Shown here piece by piece: positions 44,077 through 51,732 of a stretch of DNA of 64,000 bases. The notes under the pieces are model-generated. The model made no database searches, was not told the DNA's origin, and saw nothing but the letters and a program-made list of their open reading frames with translations. The stretch's first letter is position 1; each line of letters begins with the position of its first letter. Made by a program: the position numbers and the translations under genes. The stretch is from Streptomyces albiflavescens (GTDB lineage Bacteria; Actinomycetota; Actinomycetes; Streptomycetales; Streptomycetaceae), in assembly GCF_014645835.1 (NCBI RefSeq), contig NZ_BMMM01000019.1:62001-126000 (forward strand), written 5' to 3'.

Positions 44077-46953
44077 TCAGCCGACGCCGTCCGAACCTGC
44101 GTCGTCGCTCGGCCGCACCGCCCGCCACGGCGCGAACGCGCTCGCCCCGCGCGGCATCAGCGCCGCCAGCTCGGGGCAGTGCCGCAGGATGACGGAGTTC
44201 ATCCCGCCCTTCTCGACCCAGTCGATGCCCAGCGGCGTGTAGATCTCCGGCCGGTAGTCGACGTTCAGGAAGCGGTCGCTCTGCAGGCGCCGGGTGGCCA
44301 TCAGGATGAAGATCCGGAACGCGGTGTCGCTGAAGCCGAAGCCCTCCGGCGGGTTCTCGGCGAAGAGCCCGACCACCGTGTCGATCTCGTCGACCGAGCG
44401 GTAGACCTCCTTGAGACGCGCCAGCGTCTCGGCGTTCTGCGTCAGCTCCTCGAAGGAGCGGATGCGCGGTTTGTGCAGGCCCGCGCGGAAGTCGTTGTAG
44501 CGCGGGACACCGCGGCGCCGGGTGCGTACGAGGTCCACGACCGACAGGTCGATGATCTCGCCGTCCCGCTCGAACTGCTGGAGCGAGCGCGGGAAGTTGT
44601 GCAGCGTGATCGCGCCAGGGTGGGCGATGCCGAAGGAGTACAGCGTGTTGGCGAGCCCCGTCTTGCGGATCCGAGCCTCGGCCGCGCCGCCCTGGATGTC
44701 CAGGAAGCCCACGGTCTCCAGACGCTGCCCGAAGTGGTGCTCGCGCAGCTCGAAGTCGTCCGGGATCAGCGGGTGCATGCGGTAGACGGTGACGAAGTCC
44801 TCGGTGAGCGAGTACGGCGCCGCGTGGTGGTCCGGCAGCGTCTTCGGGATACCGGTGAGCGAGTGCGCCTCGAAGAGCCACAGTCCCAGCTGGTTCAGCC
44901 AGTTCTTCGGCGGGCCCTGCCAGTTGGTGTGCAGCCCGATGTCGATCGCCTCGGTCGCGAGGATCGCCGGTGTCCACTCCACCGTGTGGATCTTCGCGAT
45001 CAGCGCGGAGACCACCAGCCGTGCCGTCTGGTAGATCCGCTCCTCGCTCAGTGACGGATACTCGGCGCGCAGCGCGTCGCACACCGCGTTGTGCTCGCGC
45101 GCGAAGAGGGTGTGCATCGCGCTGAGCCCCATCCACCAGCTCTCGTTGAAGCCGGTGAGCGGGATGCCGTTCGACCCCGACGGCAGGTGGCCGTCCTCCA
45201 GCCGGAGCCGCGCGCCGCCGTCCGGCTCGCGCAGGAACCGCGCGGTCTGCTCGTCCTCGCCATACACCTCGGAGCCGTCCCACCAGTGCGAGGCGACGTT
45301 GCCGAAGAGGATCGGTGGCCGGTTGCCGGGCTGCTCGAGGCCCTCGTTCTCCGCGAACCGCATGACATTCTCGGGCGGCCCGCCGGGCGTGTTGTGCCAG
45401 CCCCCGCTGCCGGGCGGCAGCGGCACCTCGACTTGGCGCCCGCCGGGCTGGAAGCGGCGGTGGTTGACCCAGTCGTGCACCTGGAACTGGATCCACGCAG
45501 CCGCCAGGATGTTCAGCGAGGTCGCGGGCACGAAGCTCTCGCGGTACAGAAGCCGGCGGCTGACCGTGACCGGGTTGGGCGTGTCGAACTGGTCGGGCCG
45601 ATAGTCCGGTGCGAGGTTGCGTCCGAAGGCGGAGCCGACGGCGCCCATCTTCGGCGCGGACAGATCGTTGTACGTCCCGTCGTAGGACCGCTCCGAGCGC
45701 AGCCGCTCGGGGATGGGCTCCGGCACCGGCTGCGCCTTCGGTGGCGCCTCCCGGACCTCGGTGTCGATCAGGTTCAGCCGGCGCAGCACTTTGCGCAGGA
45801 AGACCAGGTTCAGCAGGCTCAGCTGCAACGGCAGGCGGTGCCAGGGCACATACCGGTTCAGCAGCGTGAAGGCCGCGGCCATCGGCGGATCGAGCAGCCT
45901 GTTCTGCAGGGGCTCCTCCGTGACGAACCGCAGGCCCAGCCGGTGCGCGCTGCTCGCCTGGTAGCCGGCCTTCCTGGCCCGGTTGATATTGCCGAGCGGG
46001 CGGAAGTCGTCGGTCGTGTACCAGGGGTTGAAGGCGAGATCCTCGATCCGGCGGGCGGCCGCGCGGGCCTCGGCGCTGTTGAGGTCCTGGCCGGGGATGG
46101 TGAGCCGGGCGATGGCCACCGCGGGCGCGACGGCGTCCTTCCACTCCACCGAGGCGTCCTCGATCGGGGTGCGCCGTTCGTCGACGTAGCGCTGCACGCA
46201 CAGCTCGAAGACGACGTCCGCCTTGGCGAGCCGCGCGGCGATCTCGCGGTGCAGGAACTCCGGATCGCTCCGTTCGGGGGTGGCCGCCGGTGGGCTCCCC
46301 GGCGCCGGACGCAGCAGATAGCGCACCGGACCCGCGTCGCCCCACAGGATGGCGCCCCGGCTCCAGTACGTCTCACTGGCAAGGGAGTTGACCGTGTGCC
46401 GGGTCGCCGCCCGGACATTGCGGCGCATCCGGTTCGCGGTGCCGAGTCCCACGGCGAGCGGCAGCTTCACGAACAGTCCGAACGCCTTTTGGAGGGGACC
46501 GCGGGCGCCCGCCATCGCCTTGGCGAAGGCCACGAACTCGCGCGCGTTGCGGGCGTGCGAGACCGGATAGCTGGTCGCGAGGAGGTCGTGGCTCTCGTCC
46601 TCCGACACCCGCACCCGCACGGCCGCGCCCCGCAGGTCCGGCGATCCGTCGCCCTGCCGGATGCCACTCGCGTTCGACAGCCGTACCGTCGCCGGGTACT
46701 CGGCGCCCGGCTGGGCGAATCCGCAGCGCAGGGCCGCGGGCAGAACGTCGTGGAAGCGCAGCCGCGCGTTCTCCACAGCCACCGGGGCCTTGGCGTGGAA
46801 GGCGCGGGAAATCCCGCCGCCACCCGCCCGGCGGTTCTTGACCTGCACCTCCATCAGCTCCCGGGCGAACCGCTCGAACATCAGCCGTTCCGCCTCGGGA
46901 CTGCCGCCTTCGTACCGCTCGTACTGCTGTTCGTGCTGCCCGGTCTCGGTCAT
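44077..46953 (-). CDS. Catalase-like/alpha-dioxygenase (cyclooxygenase-like) heme fusion protein
   Basis: 958 residues from ATG 46953 with AAGGAA upstream. Residues about 20-345 form a catalase-like heme domain: FHAKAPVAVENAR with distal-type His53, TVRLSNASG, TYWSRGAILWGDAGPVRY and GNINRARKAGYQAS, which holds the R-x3-Y proximal ligand motif (Arg327, Tyr331). Residues about 430-945 form an animal-heme-peroxidase/alpha-dioxygenase domain: distal His493 in FQVHDWVNH, and FVTVYRMHPLIPDDF with Tyr724 three residues before proximal His727, the arrangement of the radical Tyr and heme His in cyclooxygenase and plant alpha-dioxygenase. The likely chemistry is fatty-acid dioxygenation followed by hydroperoxide conversion; this is inference. 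It has no signal peptide and stands alone. Confidence 0.85.
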   Translation of the reverse strand: MTETGQHEQQYERYEGGSPEAERLMFERFARELMEVQVKNRRAGGGGISRAFHAKAPVAVENARLRFHDVLPAALRCGFAQPGAEYPATVRLSNASGIRQGDGSPDLRGAAVRVRVSEDESHDLLATSYPVSHARNAREFVAFAKAMAGARGPLQKAFGLFVKLPLAVGLGTANRMRRNVRAATRHTVNSLASETYWSRGAILWGDAGPVRYLLRPAPGSPPAATPERSDPEFLHREIAARLAKADVVFELCVQRYVDERRTPIEDASVEWKDAVAPAVAIARLTIPGQDLNSAEARAAARRIEDLAFNPWYTTDDFRPLGNINRARKAGYQASSAHRLGLRFVTEEPLQNRLLDPPMAAAFTLLNRYVPWHRLPLQLSLLNLVFLRKVLRRLNLIDTEVREAPPKAQPVPEPIPERLRSERSYDGTYNDLSAPKMGAVGSAFGRNLAPDYRPDQFDTPNPVTVSRRLLYRESFVPATSLNILAAAWIQFQVHDWVNHRRFQPGGRQVEVPLPPGSGGWHNTPGGPPENVMRFAENEGLEQPGNRPPILFGNVASHWWDGSEVYGEDEQTARFLREPDGGARLRLEDGHLPSGSNGIPLTGFNESWWMGLSAMHTLFAREHNAVCDALRAEYPSLSEERIYQTARLVVSALIAKIHTVEWTPAILATEAIDIGLHTNWQGPPKNWLNQLGLWLFEAHSLTGIPKTLPDHHAAPYSLTEDFVTVYRMHPLIPDDFELREHHFGQRLETVGFLDIQGGAAEARIRKTGLANTLYSFGIAHPGAITLHNFPRSLQQFERDGEIIDLSVVDLVRTRRRGVPRYNDFRAGLHKPRIRSFEELTQNAETLARLKEVYRSVDEIDTVVGLFAENPPEGFGFSDTAFRIFILMATRRLQSDRFLNVDYRPEIYTPLGIDWVEKGGMNSVILRHCPELAALMPRGASAFAPWRAVRPSDDAGSDGVG

Positions 46954-47257
46954 CGGTCGTTTCCTTCGTACGGATGCGTACGGGACAGGCGCCAGCACGC
47001 TACCGGCGGCCCGGAGCGCCCACAGCGGGGGTTCCCGCCGATGTGCGCCCCCTTGTCACCTCTACGAACCATGCGGCGAAGTGTGCGGTACACGCACCTC
47101 AGGACGGCGAACGCGCATGCGGCCGACCGGGGTGCGTGCCCCGGGAACTCCGCTGCTCCCCAGTAGCCCCACCCGGCGGTCGGCGCGATGGCCGGGGGGC
47201 GACGGGTGACCCCGGGGTACGAGTCCGCTGAAGTCCGACATCGAATCGGGCCCGACC

Positions 47258-47466
47258 GGCCTCCCCGTCTACCCCGAGCTGGTGGAACGCCTGGTCGAGG
47301 ACAAGGCCCAGCCCGAGCCCGACGGAGTCGTCCCGCACGCCCTGGCGACCTGCGTGGCATATTCGTACGCGGGATTCGCCCAGCGGAGTGACCCGCGGAC
47401 CGTCGCCACGATCATGGCGCGGCTGGGGCGGGAGGAGAACAGCTGCCGGGTGTTCGAGCGAGTTCG
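47258..47466 (+). pseudogene. N-terminal fragment of a class-3-type lipase family protein
   Basis: About 70 codons read GLPVYPELVERLVEDKAQPE, then PHALATCVAYSYAGF and TVATIMARLGREENSCRVFE. These match the N-terminal region of Streptomyces lipase-family proteins. The next conserved part (a Val-Asp-Ala-Met-Phe stretch and the catalytic domain) is missing in all frames, so this is a truncated relic. Confidence 0.5.
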
Positions 47467-47591
47467 GAGAGGTGCTGTAGCCGGGGCCGCGTCAAGCGGG
47501 GGATGTCTCTGCCGAAGGACCGTTACAGCGTCGACGCGACTTCTTGATGCGGTCCCACAGGGCCGTGAGAACCCCATGCGTAGTCGAAGGC

Positions 47592-47617
47592 CCGGTCCGC
47601 CCGAGCGGGCGGACCGG
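47592..47617 (-). terminator. Terminator of the pentose phosphate operon
   Basis: Perfect 12-base arms CCGGTCCGCCCG and CGGGCGGACCGG separated by AG, 31 bases past the stop of the last operon gene. Confidence 0.8.
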
Positions 47618-47648
47618 AACCTCTTCGGTTTCTACAGGACCGTAGAAG

Positions 47649-48254
47649 CTAGCGGACGGCAGCAGAAGTTCCGCCGGCATTCCACTCGGCGATCACGGGA
47701 CGCCCGTGCTCGGTGGAGAGCCGGCTGACCGTGCCCGTGGCGAGCTGGAACAGCCGCCCGTCCGCCGGGGGAAGCCCCAGCCGGCGGGCCGTGAGCACCC
47801 GCAGGAAGTGGGCGTGCGCGACAAGGATCACGTCACCGCCGCCGAGCGCGGTCTCGATCCGGGACAGCACACGGTCGGCGCGCCGCCCCACCTCGGCCGG
47901 TGACTCACCCGGGTGGCCGGCCGGGCCGGGCGGCACCCCGTCGTCCCACAGGTACCAGTCGGACCGGGTGCGGTGGATCTCGACGGTCGTGACGCCTTCG
48001 TAGGCGCCGTAGTCCCACTCGTGCAGATCCGGATCGGGTACGGCCCCGTAGACGCCCGCGAGTTCCGCGGTGCGCACCGCGCGGCCGAGCGGGCTGGTGA
48101 GCGCGAGGGCGAAGCTCCGTCCGGCGAGCAGCGGGGCGAGGGACTTGGCCTGTTCCTCGCCGTGCTGGGTGAGGGGCAGGTCGGTCCAGCTGGTGTGCTG
48201 GCCCGACACGCTCCACTCGGTCTCCCCGTGGCGGACCAGCAGGAGGTCACCCAT
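47649..48254 (-). CDS. Histidine phosphatase family protein (phosphoglycerate-mutase-like)
   Basis: 201 residues from ATG 48254. The catalytic LVRHGETEW, the SPLGRAVRTAEL loop with its Arg, the acidic LHEWDYGAYEG and the second catalytic His in ILVAHAHFLRVL are all present. Members range from cofactor-dependent phosphoglycerate mutase to broad phosphatases. The short size and active-site surroundings favour a sugar or small-molecule phosphatase. It lies five bases after gnd and closes the operon, so a pentose or hexose phosphate is a reasonable substrate; that is inference. Confidence 0.85.
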   Translation of the reverse strand: MGDLLLVRHGETEWSVSGQHTSWTDLPLTQHGEEQAKSLAPLLAGRSFALALTSPLGRAVRTAELAGVYGAVPDPDLHEWDYGAYEGVTTVEIHRTRSDWYLWDDGVPPGPAGHPGESPAEVGRRADRVLSRIETALGGGDVILVAHAHFLRVLTARRLGLPPADGRLFQLATGTVSRLSTEHGRPVIAEWNAGGTSAAVR

Positions 48255-48259
48255 GACTG

Positions 48260-49147
48260 CTACTTCGCGGACTCGACGGCATGGCCGCCGAACTGGTTGC
48301 GCAGTGCCGCGATCATCTTCATCTGCGGGGAGTCGTCCTGGCGGGAGGCGAACCGGGCGAAGAGGGAGGCGGTGATGGCGGGCAGCGGGACGGAGTTGTC
48401 GATGGCCGCCTCGACGGTCCAGCGGCCCTCGCCGGAGTCCTCGGCGTAGCCGCGCAGCTTGTCCAGGTGCTCGTCTTCGTCCAGCGCGTTGACGGCGAGG
48501 TCCAGCAGCCAGGAGCGGATGACCGTGCCCTCCTGCCAGGAGCGGAAGACCTCCCGGACGTCGGTGACGGAGTCGACCTTCTCCAGCAGCTCCCAGCCCT
48601 CGGCGTAGGCCTGCATCATGGCGTACTCGATGCCGTTGTGGACCATCTTGGAGAAGTGGCCCGCGCCGACCTTGCCCGCGTGGACGAAACCGAAGTCGCC
48701 CTCGGGCTTGAGCGCGTCGAAGATCGGCTGGACCTTCGCGATGTTCTCGGCGTCGCCGCCGACCATGAGGGCGTAACCGTTCTGCAGGCCCCACACACCA
48801 CCCGAGACACCCGCGTCGACGAAGCCGATGCCCTTGGCCGCGAGCTCCTCGGCGTGCTTCTCGTCGTCGGTCCAGCGGGAGTTGCCGCCGTCGACCACGG
48901 TGTCGCCGGGCTCCAGGAGGTCGCCGAGCTCGTCGACGACGGACTGGGTGGGGGCGCCGGCCGGCACCATCACCCAGACCACGCGGGGGCCTTCGAGCTT
49001 GCTCACCAGTTCGGCGAGGCTGCTCACGTCGGCGAGGTCGGGATTGCGGTCGTAGCCGACGACGGTGTGGCCCGCGCGGCGTATCCGCTCGCGCATGTTG
49101 CCGCCCATCTTGCCGAGACCGATCAGGCCCAATTGCATCGTGGTCAT
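48260..49147 (-). CDS. gnd: 6-phosphogluconate dehydrogenase, short (YqeC/GntZ-like) form
   Basis: 295 residues from ATG 49147. It oxidatively decarboxylates 6-phosphogluconate to ribulose 5-phosphate. The Rossmann motif GLIGLGKMGGNM, DGGNSRW, GVSGGVWGLQNGYALMVGG and KMVHNGIEYAMMQAYAEG (catalytic Lys, substrate-binding Asn/His region) are intact. It is the short form of about 300 residues rather than the 470-residue E. coli type; short forms often use NAD, although cofactor choice cannot be proven here. It is separated from pgi by seven bases within the operon. Confidence 0.9.
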   Translation of the reverse strand: MTTMQLGLIGLGKMGGNMRERIRRAGHTVVGYDRNPDLADVSSLAELVSKLEGPRVVWVMVPAGAPTQSVVDELGDLLEPGDTVVDGGNSRWTDDEKHAEELAAKGIGFVDAGVSGGVWGLQNGYALMVGGDAENIAKVQPIFDALKPEGDFGFVHAGKVGAGHFSKMVHNGIEYAMMQAYAEGWELLEKVDSVTDVREVFRSWQEGTVIRSWLLDLAVNALDEDEHLDKLRGYAEDSGEGRWTVEAAIDNSVPLPAITASLFARFASRQDDSPQMKMIAALRNQFGGHAVESAK

Positions 49148-49154
49148 ATCAGAT

Positions 49155-50804
49155 TCACTTCTTCCGGAGGGTGCGGTAGGCGGCCACGAGGGCGGCGGTG
49201 GAGGGGTCGAGACCGGGGACGTCCGCGCCTTCGGTGAGGGCGGGCTCGACGCGCTTGGCGAGGACCTTGCCGAGCTCGACGCCCCACTGGTCGAAGGAGT
49301 CGATGTTCCAGATCGCGCCCTGGACGAACACCTTGTGCTCGTACAGCGCGATCAGCTGGCCGAGGACGGAGGGCGTCAGTTCGCTCGCGAGGACGGTGGT
49401 CGTCGGGTGGTTGCCCTTGAACGTCTTGTGCGGGACCAGCTCCTCGGCCACCCCCTCGGCGCGCACCTCGTCCGGCGTCTTGCCGAAGGCCAGCGCCTGC
49501 GTCTGCGCGAAGAAGTTCGCCATCAGCAGGTCGTGCTGGTCCTTGAGCTCGTCGCTCAGCTCGTCCACCGGGTTGACGAAGCCGATGAAGTCGGCCGGGA
49601 TCAGCTTTGTGCCCTGGTGGATGAGTTGGTAGTAGGCGTGCTGTCCATTGGTGCCCGGCGTGCCCCACACGACCGGCCCGGTCTGCCACTCCACGGGGTG
49701 GCCGTCCCGGTCCACGGACTTGCCATTGGACTCCATGTCCAGCTGCTGCAAGTACGCGGTGAACTTGGACAGGTAGTGCGAGTACGGCAGCACGGCGTGC
49801 GACTGGGCGTCGAAGAAATTGCCGTACCAGACGCCCAACAGGCCCAGCAGCAAAGGCGCGTTGGCCTCGGCGGGAGCGCTCTTGAAGTGTTCGTCGACGA
49901 TCCTGAACCCGTCGAGCATCTCCCGGAAGCTGTCCGGACCGATGGCGATCATCAGCGACAGACCGATCGCCGAGTCGAAGGAGTAGCGCCCGCCGACCCA
50001 GTCCCAGAACTCGAACATGTTGGCCGTGTCGATGCCGAAGTCCGACACCTTCCCGGCGTTCGTCGACAGCGCCACGAAGTGCTTCGCGACCGCCTTCTCG
50101 TCGCCGCCGAGCCCCGCGACCAGCCATGAGCGCGCCGAGGTCGCGTTGGTGATGGTCTCGATCGTCGTGAACGTCTTCGACGCGATGATGAACAGCGTCT
50201 CGGCCGGGTCCAGGTCGCGGGTGGCCTCGTGCAGGTCGGCGCCGTCCACGTTGGACACGAAGCGGACCGTCAGATCCCGGTCGGTGAAGGCCCGCAGGGC
50301 CTCGTACGCCATCGCCGGGCCGAGGTCGGAGCCGCCGATGCCGATGTTGACGACGTTCTTGATGCGCTTGCCGGTGTGGCCGGTCCACTCACCGGAGCGG
50401 ACCCGGCCGGCGAAGTCGGCCATCTTGTCGAGCACGGCGTGCACCGCCGGGACGACGTTCTCGCCCTCGACCTCGATGACCGCCTCGCGCGGGGCGCGCA
50501 GCGCGGTGTGCAGCACCGCGCGGTCCTCGGTGACGTTGATCCTCTCGCCGCGGAACATGGCGTCGCGCAGCCCGAACACGTCGGTGGCGGTGGCCAGTTC
50601 CAGGAGCAGGGCGAGGGTCTCGTCCGTGATCAGGTGCTTGGAGTAGTCGATCCGCAGGTCGCCGACCCGCACGACATAGCGCTCGGCGCGCGCGGGGTCG
50701 GCTGCGAACAGCTCACGCAGCCGCGGGTGGAGCAGGCCGCCCGCGCGGTGGTCCTCCAGGGCCACCCACTCCGGACGCCGCGTGAGCTTGGGGGAGTCAG
50801 ACAT
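49155..50804 (-). CDS. pgi: Glucose-6-phosphate isomerase
   Basis: 549 residues, a normal length for the family. It interconverts glucose 6-phosphate and fructose 6-phosphate. Signatures are complete: VNIGIGGSDLGPAMAYEAL, FIIASKTFTTIETITNA, PVVWGTPGTNGQHAYYQLIH with the catalytic Glu/His region, and KVFVQGAIWNIDSFDQWGVE near the end with the catalytic Lys following. The start ATG 50804 lies eight bases inside the end of opcA, so translation is coupled. Its place in the operon returns fructose 6-phosphate from the pentose cycle to glucose 6-phosphate. Confidence 0.97.
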   Translation of the reverse strand: MSDSPKLTRRPEWVALEDHRAGGLLHPRLRELFAADPARAERYVVRVGDLRIDYSKHLITDETLALLLELATATDVFGLRDAMFRGERINVTEDRAVLHTALRAPREAVIEVEGENVVPAVHAVLDKMADFAGRVRSGEWTGHTGKRIKNVVNIGIGGSDLGPAMAYEALRAFTDRDLTVRFVSNVDGADLHEATRDLDPAETLFIIASKTFTTIETITNATSARSWLVAGLGGDEKAVAKHFVALSTNAGKVSDFGIDTANMFEFWDWVGGRYSFDSAIGLSLMIAIGPDSFREMLDGFRIVDEHFKSAPAEANAPLLLGLLGVWYGNFFDAQSHAVLPYSHYLSKFTAYLQQLDMESNGKSVDRDGHPVEWQTGPVVWGTPGTNGQHAYYQLIHQGTKLIPADFIGFVNPVDELSDELKDQHDLLMANFFAQTQALAFGKTPDEVRAEGVAEELVPHKTFKGNHPTTTVLASELTPSVLGQLIALYEHKVFVQGAIWNIDSFDQWGVELGKVLAKRVEPALTEGADVPGLDPSTAALVAAYRTLRKK

Positions 50805-51732
50805 GACGGGGGGCCTCCTCGGTGCCCTCGCCCCGCAGGGCGACGGCGTACATCTCGTCCGCGTCGAGGCGGCGCAGCTCCTCGGCGATCAGCTCGGAGG
50901 TGGAGCGCACCTTCAGCGCGAGGGTGCGGGAGGGCTGCCCGGGAAGGGACAGCGTGGCCAACGGCCCCTCGGGGCGGTCGATCACGATCTCGCCGTTCGC
51001 GGTGCCGAGCCGTACGGCGGTCACGACGGGCCCCGCGGTGACGACCCGCTCGACCGGGACCCGCAGCCTGGCCTCCAGCCAGCGGGCCAGCAGCTCGGCG
51101 CTCGGGTTCTCGGCCTCGCTCTCGACGGCGGCCGAAGTCACCTTCGTACGGGCCTGGTCGAGAGCGGCGGCCAGCATCGAGCGCCACGGCGTCAGCCGTG
51201 TCCACGCGAGGTCGGTGTCGCCGGGCGCGTAGGACGCGGCGCGGGCCTCCAGAGCCAGGAGCGGTGCCTCGACGGCGTACATGTCGGTGATCCGGCGCTG
51301 TGCGAGTGCGCCCAGCGGGTCCTTCACCGGGATGTCGGGCGAGTCCACCGGCCACCAGACGACGACCGGGGCGTCCGGCAGCAGCAGCGGCAGGACCACG
51401 GAATCGGCGTGGTCGGACACGTCGCCGTAGGTTCGCAGCACGACCGTCTCACCGGTGCCCGCGTCCGAGCCGACGCGCACCTCCGCGTCCAGGCGGGAGT
51501 TGGTGCGGTCGCGCGGGGTGCGGGCGACGCGCTTGATGACGACCAGGGTGCGTGAGGGGTGCTCGCGCGAGGCCTCCTCGGCCGCCTTGATCGCGTCGTA
51601 CGCGTTCTCCTCGTCGGTGACGATGACCATCGTCAGGACCATGCCCACGGCGGGGGTGCCGATGGCTCGGCGCCCCTGCACGAGCGCCTTGTTGATCTTG
51701 CTTGCCGTGGTGTCGGTCAGGTCGATCTTCAT
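50797..51732 (-). CDS. opcA: Glucose-6-phosphate dehydrogenase assembly protein OpcA
   Basis: 311 residues from ATG 51732, overlapping the zwf stop by four bases. OpcA in actinomycetes and cyanobacteria supports activity or assembly of Zwf. Recognisable blocks are MKIDLTDTTASKINKALVQG, GTPAVGMVLTMVIVT, VVVWWPVDSPDIPVKDPLG and ITDMYAVEAPLLAL, with the GEIVIDRPEGPLATLSLPG segment near the end. It is a cytoplasmic protein with no catalytic motif. Adjacency to zwf is standard in Streptomyces. Confidence 0.93.
   Translation of the reverse strand: MKIDLTDTTASKINKALVQGRRAIGTPAVGMVLTMVIVTDEENAYDAIKAAEEASREHPSRTLVVIKRVARTPRDRTNSRLDAEVRVGSDAGTGETVVLRTYGDVSDHADSVVLPLLLPDAPVVVWWPVDSPDIPVKDPLGALAQRRITDMYAVEAPLLALEARAASYAPGDTDLAWTRLTPWRSMLAAALDQARTKVTSAAVESEAENPSAELLARWLEARLRVPVERVVTAGPVVTAVRLGTANGEIVIDRPEGPLATLSLPGQPSRTLALKVRSTSELIAEELRRLDADEMYAVALRGEGTEEAPRHV

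Larger units (their letters stand above)
46954..47648. other. Decayed region between fusion enzyme and pentose phosphate operon
   Basis: 695 bases without an intact gene. It holds the lipase-like fragment (about 47258-47466) and the operon terminator hairpin (47592-47617). Nothing else is supported. Confidence 0.5.

Noticed and set aside
45091..47166. A 691-residue plus-strand frame opposite the fusion enzyme
   Set aside because: Low-complexity translation without domains; shadow of the fusion gene, whose motifs are clear.
47099..47338. Short open frames on both strands next to the lipase fragment
   Set aside because: No start with a ribosome site and no similarity I recognise apart from the fragment reported.
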